A DNA stretch of 64,000 nucleotides, taken from Polytrichum commune. Its lineage: Eukaryota > Streptophyta > Polytrichopsida > Polytrichales > Polytrichaceae. Under the pieces are notes generated by a model that did not search any database, was not told the origin of the DNA, and saw only the letters and a list, made by a program, of their open reading frames with translations. The stretch's first letter is position 1. Every line of letters begins with the position of its first letter. The translations under genes were made by a program, and so were the position numbers. This document shows, piece by piece, positions 12,801 to 23,159 of this stretch. The stretch covers positions 68,734,033-68,798,032 of the forward strand of contig OX485804.1 in assembly GCA_950295325.1 (NCBI GenBank), written 5' to 3'.

Positions 12801-12938
12801 TGGCAGTTGGAGGAGGCCGTAGTCACTGAGTTTCAGAGCACTGGCAGTGACTTGGGTGGAATTGGCATGATTGTGTACTTTCTCCGAGGGATTATGTGGA
12901 GACATGAAGGACTTTTCTGTAGACAAATCTGTTCTTGA
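9827..12938 (+). pseudogene. exon-like fragments of an unidentified gene
   Basis: Several plus-strand stretches read like plant exons rather than chance frames. One follows a possible TAG acceptor at 9826 (VPHEVAKESEQIVHALAQLI, then on through GEQQPVIVQTRNCEFGALGL). Another at about 10190-10289 ends ...DEVVSDYHDLILKTYQASLL and a stop. A third follows an AG acceptor near 10589 (RLEEQLLEGWNSYNPGMDG.. stop). A pair is joined by a good donor and acceptor: ..NLEICVIKDLFWAQ ending at 12717 before GTAATG, and LEEAVVTEFQSTGSDLGGIG.. starting at 12807 after GGCAG, both in phase 0. The segments between contain stops and no continuous model could be built. Base composition is richer in GC than the surroundings. 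I recognise no family. It may be a decayed gene, a gene fragment, or exons of a real gene that I cannot join. Confidence 0.35.
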
Positions 12939-13460
12939 TTATGTTTTGGGCAATACTCTTTGAGCACTTCTGGTTCTCAAGAGTTGTGTTCAAGTCCAAC
13001 CACTTGACGAGGTAGAATGTTTTAGGGCAGGAATGTTGACCTCTAACCTCATGTGATTAAACACATTCCACTTCATAAGATATATCATCATGTTTTAGGA
13101 TTGGTGGTGGCAGATGATGCCATTTGTTGTATAAGGTTTCACAAGTGATACGTGAAAAACGTTATGGCATATCAACATATTTGGCAACTCCAATCTGTAT
13201 TCTACAACGCCAACCTTAGCCCTCATTCTAACTGGAGCAATCCATCTAGGAAGTAATTTCCTTGCTCTCAGGGTCTTCAACCAAATACTAATTGTACTCA
13301 AATAGGACTTTTGTTCCCACATCATAAGAGATTTCACGTCTCTTACTATCTATATAGGACTTTTGCCTTTGTAAATGTTTCTTGGCCTCATTGACCACAT
13401 CTTGCATGTGCAAAGTAAAGTCCTTTGCAGCAAGCATTGTGAGACTCGCTGATCCCACTT
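12920..13460 (-). pseudogene. Ty3-type chromovirus remnant: integrase C-terminus and chromodomain
   Basis: On the minus strand, 13409-13310 reads DVVNEAKKHLQRQKSYIDSK and on to ISYDVGTKV. After a frameshift, 13290-13110 reads KLLPRWIAP, then VGVVEYRLELP and HNVFHVSLVKPY. This is the conserved end of a Ty3 integrase, just before the polyprotein C-terminus. Further on, at about 13035-12950, comes FYLVKWLDLNTTLEN, matching the core of a chromodomain (YLVKWKG..TWE pattern). Chromodomains direct chromovirus integrase to particular chromatin. Frameshifts and stops separate the pieces, and no LTRs, reverse transcriptase or gag are seen nearby, so this is an isolated and old fragment. Confidence 0.85.
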
Positions 13461-13940
13461 TTTACTGGTGTCAAGGGATGCTGATTGGAATTCGACATGA
13501 AGGATGTATTCTTCATTGTTTCTTGATATGAATCATTGTATGAAAATACCTTCAAATTGTTCATCAGAATAGATGACATTGTGTCAAATTTAACTCAAAG
13601 CGTTTAGTTTAAGTGGTACAATGTTATAATACCAAGAATAAGATTTCTTTGATAAATATTTATCCCTATCATTCTACCTCTTTAGGGCATGATCACATGT
13701 TGTACACCAAATGCTAACACAAAGGGGTGCTCAATTGGGTAACATCATTTTAGAGGGGAGTAGTCTCATTATATGTCCCACTCGTTCACTCTATATGAGC
13801 TTCTTAAATTATAGGTCCCATTATCAAAACTAATATCTTACAATACATGGGGCTTTGCATAGAGATATTGTAGTTGAAGCTAAGATTCTTTTAGGTCAAA
13901 TGATGTAAGGTATTGATAGTTGATTCTCTTATAAGGTAGC
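13461..13940. other. no gene seen
   Basis: No coding or repeat structure recognised between the Ty3 remnant and the tandem duplication. Confidence 0.5.
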
Positions 13941-14793
13941 ATGTCTTGACACCATCAGGGTGCCCTCTTTCCGTGCTCTAGGGGAAAAGTTCCAATAATA
14001 AGGTTCTAGGGTTCCCAAAGTTCGCAATGTACACTCTAAACTCTGTATTATCACACCTTTGGCAACCAAAGTGCACATGATATTACAGAGTTTTGTAGTG
14101 TTAACATGGATGCGTGATACTATAGAATTAGTGTAGCATGTGGCATTATGGAATAACACAAAGGAGATGTGAGGACAATTTGGATTCCTTCTCCTGTCTC
14201 TTATGCAAGTGTGGTCCGCTCCACTTGGCCTTCCCGGGCGATGTGTCGGACGCATGCACCAACATTCAAGTGGCAGAAGAAGAAGAAGAAGAAGAAGACA
14301 CTCCACATGTTGACACATGACGCAATGCAAGGGTGTGGGTTGACTTCTTTGGTGGTTTGCATTAATGATAAATTTCGTGATATAAGGGAGAGAAATATGA
14401 CAATTAGGAGTAAGATTTGAACTACGAACATCCGTTCCCTAGGTTTTCGGGATACTAGAGAGTGTGTGACATTATGGAAGTTGATATTACGGAGTTTAGG
14501 GTGTAGTAAAGTAATGAGGGAGGGGAGGTATTGGAATTAGGTGGAGCCCATCTCCATGAAGGAAATTTAGAAGCACTTACATGAAAGAGGCAAGTACCAA
14601 AAATAAAGAACAAAATCTCGCTACGTATGACAAGGTACGCATGGCTTCAAGGACAAGAAAACTCCTTCCTATTCTTTGCTCTGAATGGTTGACCCAAGAT
14701 ACTTGGTGAGGATATTTAATGCTAAGTTAGTGTGTAATTAGCTCATTAGGTGTTGGTTCCAAGACACATGATGAGCGTGTAAAGATAAAGTAC
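13941..14793. repeat. tandem duplication, copy 1 (carries insertion 14032-14503)
   Basis: This segment starts ATGTCTTGACACCATCAGGG and ends at AAAGTAC. After removing its 472-bp insertion and the extra TA it is 379 bp, and it aligns end to end with copy 2 at 14795-17287, which nets to 378 bp after removal of two insertions. Neither copy codes for anything I recognise. Confidence 0.85.
14032..14503. mobile_element. TA-target MITE, 472 bp, in tandem copy 1
   Basis: The left end CACTCTAAACTCTGTA and the right end, which read inward on the other strand is CACCCTAAACTCCGTA, form terminal inverted repeats. TA flanks both sides (14030-14031 and 14504-14505). Tandem copy 2 has the uninterrupted site (GCAATGTAGTAAAG at 14880-14892), so this is an insertion and not a deletion in the other copy. 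A TA duplication suggests Tc1/mariner-type mobilisation. The CACT start could instead hint at a CACTA relative with a GTA target. It encodes no transposase. Confidence 0.8.
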
Positions 14794-14928
14794 GATGTCT
14801 TGACACCATCAGGGTGCCCTCTTTCTAAGCTCTAGGGGAAAATTTCCAAAAATAAGGTTCTAGGGTTCCCAAAGTTCGCAATGTAGTAAAGTAATGAGGG
14901 AGGGGAGGTGTTGAAATTTGGTGGAGCC

Positions 14929-15958
14929 CAATCTCCGGGGAGAACCGGTATTTAGTGTAATCATGGTGGCCGGTTGGTTTTGTGAAAAGTCCGGTTGAAT
15001 CGGGAAAGCGGAGGATGTGAAACCCGTGCTTTTAAATAAATAAATAAAACCATATTTTAACCAGCAACCATTTTGAGGAGGAGGATTTTTACCCGGATGA
15101 ATTGTAAAATAGGCGGAATTCATCTGGTTTGATTCATCTAGGGCCGGATATCATATGGTTCTAGGGTTTGGGTTATGTGTTCATTGTAGGCTTGTAGCGA
15201 TTTGGTGAATGGTGGACAAGCGAAGCTTTTGCTTCATTATTGCATTTCATTGTTGATGGCTAGCGTTTAGAATGTATTATGAGTGTGTTTATGGAAGATC
15301 TTCGTGGTCATCTTGATAACGTACTAATGGAAGCCATAGCTTTATGGAGGAACTCTACAAAGTTTAGATGGTTGTTTTCACATCCACAGAGATACCTTTC
15401 AGGGCGTTTTCCTCTTGAAGGTGAAGATGATACTGCTGATTTTGACTCTAACAATTGATGAATTTCATTTTTGTATATAGTATGGTATGTTAGGTTACTC
15501 TTTTATCATATTGTGGCCTCAAATCTAATATGAGGTTTTAAGACTTAGGTATGATAGAAGAGTAAATCCATGGCCATCAACCGGTTGATAGGTTAATTTA
15601 GGTTCAAATCCTGCTATGGATAAATTGTTGATCATTGTTGTTGGATGTTGATATCAGTACATATTATTATTGTTGTGTGTTGATATGTTCTTTGGATGTT
15701 GTTGTTGAATGGTGTATGTTGTTTGTAGATATAATTTTGCTACATTGGAAAACCGGCTTACTTATCAACGCCCAAGTTTTTGGCAAGTTGTCATTACAAT
15801 GAAGAGGAAATTATCCAGCACTTGAAAAAAAATATAGGATATTGGCCGGTCCAAATTAATGGCAACAAGTATGCAACCGGTCAAATCCTGAAAAAACCGG
15901 TAGAAGTTGTGAAGGGGCGGATGTTAGCTGGTTGAGCTCAAAAATCTCCCGAACCCTG
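14929..15958 (+). mobile_element. non-autonomous hAT-like element with CCGGTT subterminal motifs
   Basis: GTGGAGCC is duplicated on both sides (14921-14928 and 15959-15966) and occurs once at the corresponding site in tandem copy 1 (14541-14548), giving an 8-bp target duplication. The ends start CA and, inverted, CAGGG, with only loose further similarity around a GGGAGA core. CCGGTT/AACCGG motifs are clustered within about 150 bases of each end, as subterminal binding sites often are. Inside, a plus-strand frame at 15292-15459 reads MEDLRGHLDNVLMEAIALWR.. and ends in an acidic tail before a stop. It could be the end of a transposase, but I do not recognise it. Confidence 0.7.
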
Positions 15959-16045
15959 GTGGAGCCCATCTCCATGAAGGAAATTTAGAGGCACTTAATT
16001 ACGTGCAAGATTCAAGAACTGAAAATAAAGAACAAAATCTCGCTA

Positions 16046-17120
16046 AGGTAGAAATACCATAACCCGTGAAAATAAGGTGATTTGCATTGAAGATATGGTC
16101 TGACAATCATGAGATAATTTTCCAAGATAGACGAGAAGGATTCATGAAGAATGCAAGTTGTTTTATATTTTTCTGTCTTGTACAAAAAATGCTACAAATT
16201 TTCAAAGTGAAAAGTTGTCAAACCCCTACTCGTTCACTAGATTCTTCCTACACCGAACACGGTAATCCGCATTTCCATACATAACATCGCCTAAATCGGT
16301 TACCTCATGAGTACATTAACACTTGACTCCCATTGGCTACACTAAGGGCCAAGTTCCATGTGCCGGTCCGGTCCGTTTTTTTCAAAAATAAATGGGTGGG
16401 CCGGTGAAAAGAGGGTGGTGCCATGTGCCCATCCTTCTCACCCAAGGACCGGTACCCCCCATGGATGGGTGTCCCACGTTTTGTGTTGTGGAAGAACGGG
16501 TGCCAAAGGACCGGCGGTCCTAACGGTAACGTGAAGGACATGTGCCGGTTAGAGAGCTATGGTGACCGGATCGGCCGGTCACCTAGGGTATAATTATAAT
16601 TATAATTATTATTTGTATTATTATTATTATTTAAAATATTATTTTGGTATCATTTAGGTGTTACAGTTAAATTCCCTTAAAATAAACACATAATTATTTC
16701 ATTTTATGTAGTAGTTATATTGATAATTAAATTATCAATTAGGGGTATGGAAATTGATGTGCAAATCAAATATGAAAAGTTCAATGAGGATGACCTCCAT
16801 TGCCGGTCACCTTCATAAAGTGTCATGTCTTACGTATCACCAAATTTAGTTAGAAAGTAGGAAATCCCAATAAACCGGCACCCCACATAGCAGTACCCTT
16901 CCAAAAAAACGGGTGACATCACCCATTTTTTGGATGATGTCACCCGTTTCTCACCCATCCAAAAGAACGGACCGGACCAGTACATGGAACTTGGCCCTAA
17001 GTGTGCACACATTGAAGTTGCTGCCGAGCCATGATCCATTTTAGAAATGACACTTCACCATTATGACGGCGATCTAGTGCACGGCTAGAGGGTGGTTAAC
17101 CGCTTATGGTATTTCTACCT
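16046..17120. mobile_element. TA-target element with AGGTAGAAATACCATAA termini
   Basis: Terminal inverted repeats AGGTAGAAATACCATAA (16046-16062, and inverted at 17104-17120) are flanked by TA on both sides. Tandem copy 1 shows the empty site as CTCGCTACGTATGAC (14616-14630). The net element is about 420 bp without the nested 652-bp insertion at 16346-16997 and carries no coding sequence. The termini resemble those of two other families here that also begin AGGTA (52745-53130 and the 41493-type MITEs). Confidence 0.8.
16346..16997. mobile_element. PIF/Harbinger-like MITE (GGGCC ends, TAA target), nested
   Basis: The left end GGGCCAAGTTCCATGT.. matches the inverted right end over about 33 bases with few differences. 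It is flanked by TAA at 16343-16345 and 16998-17000. GGGCC-type ends with a three-base TAA/TTA duplication are typical of Tourist MITEs mobilised by PIF/Harbinger transposases. The middle is an AT-rich tract of TAATTATAAT type (about 16590-16640). A second stem, built on GGGTGACATCA, lies near 16912-16948. Confidence 0.8.
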
Positions 17121-17589
17121 TATATATGACAAGGTACGCATGGTTTCAAGGACAAAAACTCCTTATATATTCTTTGCTATGAATGGTTGGCCCATGACGC
17201 TTGGTGAGGACATTTAATGCTCGGTGGGTAATTAGCTCATTAGCTGTTGATTCCGAGACACATCATGAGCATGTAAAGGTAAAGTACAAGGCAATAGATA
17301 GACAAGATTTGATTCTATGACATGAGTTGATCAAGAGCTATTATAGCACACTCTATCATTAAACTTTGAAAATTCATGACTAATTCAAAAATGATAAATT
17401 TAAATTTAAAAAATTAGGACATCTTTTTGTATGGGTCTTCTACATGGGAAAAAGTACATGCCGAAGGCCAATGTACATAAATAGAAAACAATGCTGAAGA
17501 TGTAGAAAACAAAACTAGGGCACCATGCCTTAGAGGAGTTTAAAGCTAGGTCGCAATATCCGAGCTATTTTGGCCCCGGAGGGCTTTCC

Positions 17590-17935
17590 TGTGCCAACAG
17601 AATATTGGTTAGGCATGACGCATGAATCCAACTTGCAAGCTAAACCCAACACTTATCTGTTCCAAGGCATTGTATGGAGAACCAACGAACATGCTCTTAA
17701 CATGACACGTTTGGTCGCGCAAGAAAGTGTCATATTTTCCGTATTTTGTATTTTTGACAATATGACATTGTGGCATCAAATGTTGTGATATTGAGGTTTT
17801 CCAAGAAAATGTCCTATTTCAAAGTTAAAATTTCATTTTGTATATAGTAAGTAGGAAAGGACATTTCTATTGAAGACATGTGCTCACAATGTCACATAAT
17901 ATGGAGTTTAAAAAAAATAGTCCCATGATGATGTT
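17590..17935. repeat. dispersed repeat A, left part
   Basis: This aligns with 34330-34800: shared landmarks are a TTTGGTCGCG..AAGAAAGT block, the AAATGTC..TTTCAA..AAAATTTCAT/AATGTCATTT block, ACATTT..TATTGAAGA, and GTGCTCACAATGT. Repeat A continues at about 18935-19030 (matching 34860-34930), so a roughly 1-kb segment carrying the pogo-like tail sits between. Confidence 0.6.
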
Positions 17936-17957
17936 TTCACCATATCACACACTAAAA

Positions 17958-18222
17958 AATTACAAATTTGTTGTCTTATGATGATGATTGTTGATGTTGG
18001 AAATTGACATCTTGTTTAATTTATCCATAATGTTAATCACATCTGCAACTGAAACTTTGAAGAATTGTCCATTACAAACCTTGATAGTAATTGGGCATAT
18101 TCAAGGGCTTGAGAAAGCTTGATTATTGAGATTGGTTGATCATCCACTTCATTCCCCTTCATTGGCTCTTCATTCAAATCTAAATGTAAATGGACCTCTC
18201 TACCCAATGCCAAATCCACCAA
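17958..18222 (-). pseudogene. C-terminal fragment resembling a pogo/CENP-B-like transposase
   Basis: The minus strand reads LGREVHLHLDLNEEP (about 18213-18160), then ISIIKLSQALEYAQLLSRFV and DNSSKF. After a one-base frameshift near 18045 it reads ADVINIMDKLNKMSISNINN and ends at a stop near 17958. The pattern of an acidic linker followed by a helix of ALEYAxLLSxFV type and a final DKLNKM helix resembles the C-terminal tail of Tigger/pogo DDE proteins in plants. I judge this from general memory of the family and could not confirm it. No DDE core is visible upstream (18223-18880), so it would be a truncated, dead copy. Confidence 0.35.
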
Positions 18223-20820
18223 ATTAGCAATGCCTTCAACACAACCCTCCTATCACACCATTCAAGATCAAACCTAGGCTACAAGATTGATCTCAACAAC
18301 TCCAATCCATCAATCAATCACAAGACTTGAGAGATTAATACCCAATCATTTGAATCATCAACAATTATCACTCCCCTATCCCAACTCCGAATCTAAACCT
18401 AGTTTGCTAAAAGAGGAATCCTACCAAAAACCCCTAACCTTTCTTGATTTTCTTCGAATACTAAACACTGCCTCACCACCAAAAAGTCTAAGTTGAAATT
18501 GCCCTAACCAAAGATGTTATCAAGATTCAAGCACCTAGTGCTAGACTTCTCCAAAACACGTGAATGGATTCCTCTAACCCCACCAAGAGGCTTCCTAATT
18601 AACAAAACCTCTACCCTTCAAACACCTTCACCGACTCTCACCTACCAATTATTATAAGTAAGTCACCTCCACCCAACCTCCACCCAACTTTCAATCAAAA
18701 CTCATGCAGAAATTTATAACGCCAAGTAAGCTTACTTGAATCTTCTTCAATTATACTTCAATCTCTACCCCATCTCAAAATTCAAAAGTGCAACGTTTGT
18801 TCTGTAACCAAAGTTTAAAACAAATAAGTTAAGTTAAGTTAACCCACCGATGATCACGATTCATCTTCTTCTTCCGATTCATTATGTACTTGGAGCGACC
18901 CTCTGATGCCAAGGCCTAGCCTTAGTGTGGGCCCCAACACTTATGCACATTGGTTACCTCTATTATATGATAAGTTGGGCCTAGAAAATGTCGCATTACA
19001 AGTGTTGTAGTAGTTACTTGGAGCATAACATTATTCAACGATCACTACATGTTGGGTGGGGCCATGAATAAGTCAAAATAGTATTCCGAATTATACCCTG
19101 ATTATTCTCTCTTACCAAGATATTCAACTTGATAAACTCAGATGAAGCACTCTCACTAATATTATTAGAATGAAACGGTTGATAACAACTAAATAATGCT
19201 ATGACAACCTCGACATTTTCTGATTTTGTTTTTCTATATTTTAGATAGGTTTTTGAATTGGGTCCAATCTAAGAAAGCAACACATGGAAGGAAAAATAAA
19301 TGTTAGTATTAGGTCAATTGATATTGCACGATGGGTTTTAGGTAGGTTTTGTGAGCAGTTTCTAGGTCATACATTGTCTCATGTAACTTTATATAGGTTA
19401 GGGTAGAATTATCATATTAAACTTAAAGGTCACTTAGTGCAGTGCATGCAATTGCACAATCTTTCCCATACAACCAACCATCATCTAGTATTAATGATTC
19501 ACTGTACCATGGATGTCAATGTAGGGAGTTTTAACTCATCAATTGTCTTTGAAGTACCAATAACGTCATATAATCAGGCCAAGGTCACCCCGATATGAAC
19601 CATTATCCTTCCTTAATCAAATGATGATTTAGTGATTAATTATGAAGTATTATAAGAACAAACCTATGGGTTTATAGGTTAATTGATTTATCTTGGATGA
19701 AATGAATTTGTCCAGCCATCGTCCTTACATGGACCGACTGAAGGACTACCACCTATAAGTTTCCAAAACTATTGTCAACACTAGGTTAGATAAATGCCAA
19801 GTCAATTGTTTGTTCCTTGATTTTAGTTAGTTTTAATTTTAATTTACACGTAGTCCATGATTATTAAATATAATTTAGTTGTGAGAATAGTCCAAACCAT
19901 GATCTTTAGCAAATAGTTTCCTCATGAATTTAAGTTCATTCATTACCCTAAAGTTTATTTATAATTTGATTCAATAATTTAATATCCTCGGCGTTAATTT
20001 AGATTTCTTTAGATCCCTACGTAACTTCAATGACTATTTGAATTACTAAGCAAGTTCAAATTCTACCTTTGATTTCTTCATTAATCTATAATTTCAAAGT
20101 GGCTATTGTCATCCCTCACTTGGAGGTTGTCTCCTTGAAAATTGAATAGTATGCTTGCCCTCCACTACTCCATGTCAACATTGGAACTTTTTATGTACTT
20201 AGTGTAGCTTTGCAACTGCTACAAATGCCTTGCCTCGTCATTGGCCAAGGGTCAGGCCATGTAATGTGTTAACAATCGTTTTATCGTCCAAGGGATAATT
20301 GCCTTGTTGCAAATCATGGTTTCAGTCCTCAACCGAATCTCTTAGAGAATGGCCCTTCTTAGGCTCATAGCTAGTTGTGATTAAATACTAATAAATTCCT
20401 TTCTTATCTAGTGTATAATTTCTCCTCTCACAACCATGACCGTAGGGTTCAATTGTATTTTCTTTGCTTACTTCATGTGAGCATTTTCTTCTTTAGGATT
20501 AATCAATTGACCCTACTTTGTCATGGTTGTAGCATAAAACTTTACACTCATGCTTATCGGTCTTAACTCTTTTTGAATGAGTGTGAGCCCAAATTGGTGT
20601 GCCCACATGTGTATTAGGACTAGGGGTCATTAAAACGTAGGACCTGAATTTTAAATTGATTCTACAAAAACATAAAGAGAGTGTAAGTTCTAGTTTTGAT
20701 TGGGGTTAAGTTAATTGTAGGTAATGGTGTTAATGTGAAGAGTGATGAAGAGTTGTTCAAAGAATGTAGAGTAGGGGAGTGTGAGTAGTTAGAGCAACGA
20801 TTAAAGGCTTAAAGACCTTA
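18223..20820. other. no gene seen; includes right part of repeat A
   Basis: 18935-19030 continues repeat A (compare 34860-34930, sharing GTCGCATTACAAGTGTTGTAG-like sequence). The remainder is stop-rich AT-rich sequence. A plus-strand frame at 18287-18496 is built of simple CAA/ATC-rich sequence and shows no motif. Confidence 0.45.
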
Positions 20821-20908
20821 GGCTTTGGGTACGGGGAGGTTATTGACTTACTTAGGCAAAGAGGGTGTTCATTTTAGGCTTCAAGTGGTGTTATTAAGGG
20901 GGAAACCG

Positions 20909-21433
20909 TTACCAACGGATGAGGGTGCGGGTCTTCCGGATCAGGGGAAAGATCCTGTTGAGTTCGGTGGCCATCTCTCTCTGGCTCTCTCTCTCAACTT
21001 CGAACAGGAGGTCTTCGATGGCGGCTGGGCGTAGCCCTCCCGAATTTTTCCACGGAAGCATGTGCCGGGAGCAGAGTCGGAGAGCGACCAAATGAGGGCG
21101 TGAAAAGCATTGGTGAGAATGGAATCCCAGCCTGGAATGGCAGGAAGGGACTGAAATTGCGGCCATGGCAGCTAGGTTAGCTGGATTTTGAGTTTTGCTA
21201 GGAATTTCTATGGCGGAGCAACAACCAACAACTAGATTATCGAACCTACGGAGCAGCCCAACATTGAGGAGATTTAACTGGGCTGGGAAGGATGGGCTCT
21301 GAGGTCGCATTGTGACAATTCGAAGCGCCCCTGTGGTGGCGCAACAGAAGAACAGAGTATGCTCGGAGAGGAGGAGACAACCGACCAAAGCGGAGGAAAT
21401 CAAGAAATGAAGTTCTAGGTATAAAGCATACAC
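20909..21433 (-). CDS. possible first exon of a plastid-targeted protein, unidentified
   Basis: A 174-codon minus-strand frame in a GC-rich island. The likely start is an internal Met about 89 residues in: MAAISVPSCHSRLGFHSHQC.. is rich in Ser, Arg and His with almost no acidic residues, like a chloroplast transit peptide. It is followed by a more charged stretch (AIEDLLFEVERESQREMATE..) that reads like mature protein. A possible splice donor (TTG|GTAACG) lies at about 20918 just before the frame closes. I found no downstream exon and no recognisable domain. The open frame may also owe its length to GC-rich composition. Confidence 0.3.
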   Translation of the reverse strand: MYALYLELHFLISSALVGCLLLSEHTLFFCCATTGALRIVTMRPQSPSFPAQLNLLNVGLLRRFDNLVVGCCSAIEIPSKTQNPANLAAMAAISVPSCHSRLGFHSHQCFSRPHLVALRLCSRHMLPWKNSGGLRPAAIEDLLFEVERESQREMATELNRIFPLIRKTRTLIRW

Positions 21434-21960
21434 CCGAGAAGAGCGAAAATCAGCTCATCGAATGTTGGACAAAGGCAAGGTAGGGGCCGTGAACTAGATC
21501 GAATACTTCATTCTGGCATTAGCCAGCTGCTGGATTCCTCACCCCAAGTTCGTGGAACGCATCAGGTGCCCCAACATAGGGTGGCTGCCGAATTCATAAG
21601 GGCTACTCACGACTGACAGGAGGCTGAGGCCCGGGATGCACTCAAAAATCTCCTGCCACACAATGCAGACAGCTGAAAGCTGAATTGGTAGGCAGTAGCC
21701 GGTTGGAGCTGAATTTGGGGAAACAGGGGGTCGAGGGGCTCCCAAGGTCTGGGTAAGCTGAGGATCCTGAAGTGGCCATCAGATGCGAGAGTGGCAGCCA
21801 AGGCGATCTCGAACAGCAAGGGACAGGGGCATTTCCAGGAATGTTGTTATGAGGCAGGTAGCAACTGTTTCAACCTCCGAAGAGGGACTGCGGAGTTTTA
21901 ACTCCGACAGGGGGTTGCGGAAGGTGTACTCTTCCTGGGAGGGGACCAACAATTAGTAAG
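21434..21960. other. rest of the GC-rich island
   Basis: Still richer in GC and CpG than its surroundings, with overlapping short minus-strand frames (21539-21819) that show no motif. If the frame at 20909-21433 is a real first exon this would be its promoter and 5' untranslated region. Confidence 0.3.
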
Positions 21961-23000
21961 GGGATTAAGGATTGGTGAGTTGTAAGAGTTGGGTTGGATA
22001 TTAGTGTGGGGTGGCTTAGGTGATGAATTAGAAGCTAAACAGATGTGTTGTATGTGATAAATAAATATGTTTTAAAAGAGAATTACAAGTGCACAGGGTA
22101 TTTTTAAATACCTCATCGCCTTGGGTTCTTGAAATAAAAGTTGTGTGTTTTACTTCCACTGTATGGGGAACGGGGAAACTTGATTGTAAGGGCCAAGGGA
22201 GGCCATACTATCGCATGTGAGCCATAGGCTCTCCCCCCGGACTACGACGCTTAAGGGGTGAGAGTTTAGGCCTCACAATGAGCATCTATTGTCCAAACAT
22301 TAATGTCCCTCTCTTCTGTTGATTATTTTTACTTCTCTACATACAATGAATGCTCACTCAACAATACATACAACTTAAGGATTCCCTCTTTGGTTTTCCT
22401 CTTATTTGATTATAATCTTAAACAATTTAACCACCTTCCTTATGGGAGCCAAGCAAATGAGCAGTCACTCAAACAAGGATGAATTGCCCTAAACAATTCA
22501 TAATTACCAAAAGATAGATTATCATCTACAATTCTTCACATAGAAACTAGTGGCATTGAACCAAAGACTTTGCACCCTATAACTTTACTTTACACTATAG
22601 CACTTACAAAATATTCAATATAATTTAACCATTAACATCCTGGAACCCAATTAGTGGATTACGCACCCATATAGGACAACCTATGACAAAATTGTAGAGT
22701 CAAGAAGACAATCTCATCAATATCAAGGGCTTCCCACCCAAAGATTTCAATCAAACTCTGGCAATAATAATAAAATCAATATAAATAATCTCTTCTTTGC
22801 TCCTCAAGAGACAAACATACAACCAACCAATCACACAAGACTGATTGCTAGGTTCAAATGCGATTCCAAAGACTTTGACCTATCATCCAAAGGTTTCATA
22901 TCGTGGAATTCATTGAGAAAATGGTACTTGAACAACTTTGTATCAATAAAAACTAATCACTGTCTTCTTGAGAGGGATTTTTCAATTCACATAACTTCTT
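21961..23000. other. no gene seen
   Basis: AT-rich, stop-rich on both strands. No repeat ends were recognised. Confidence 0.5.
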
Positions 23001-23159
23001 GAGTGTACCTGAAATACTTCTAACTATGGCCTACCAAGACATATGGAGGGAGAATGCAAGGTGTTTTAGGTTTGAGAGCCATATTTATTCATAGCCAAAA
23101 ATTTACATGACATGGACCCTTATTTTACTACTTGGCGCCCCTGCCAACCTTCATTCTCT

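Larger units (their letters stand above)
14795..17287. repeat. tandem duplication, copy 2 (carries two insertions)
   Basis: Second copy of the unit at 13941-14793, inflated to 2.5 kb by a 1030-bp hAT-like element (14929-15958) and a 1075-bp TA-target element (16046-17120) that itself holds a 652-bp element (16346-16997). Copy 1 preserves the empty sites for both primary insertions. Confidence 0.85.

Noticed and set aside
14138-14431. Overlapping frames rich in Glu/Lys/Phe at 14138-14431
   Set aside because: Produced by a GAAGAA tract inside the MITE at 14032-14503; open in several frames and both strands, so not coding.
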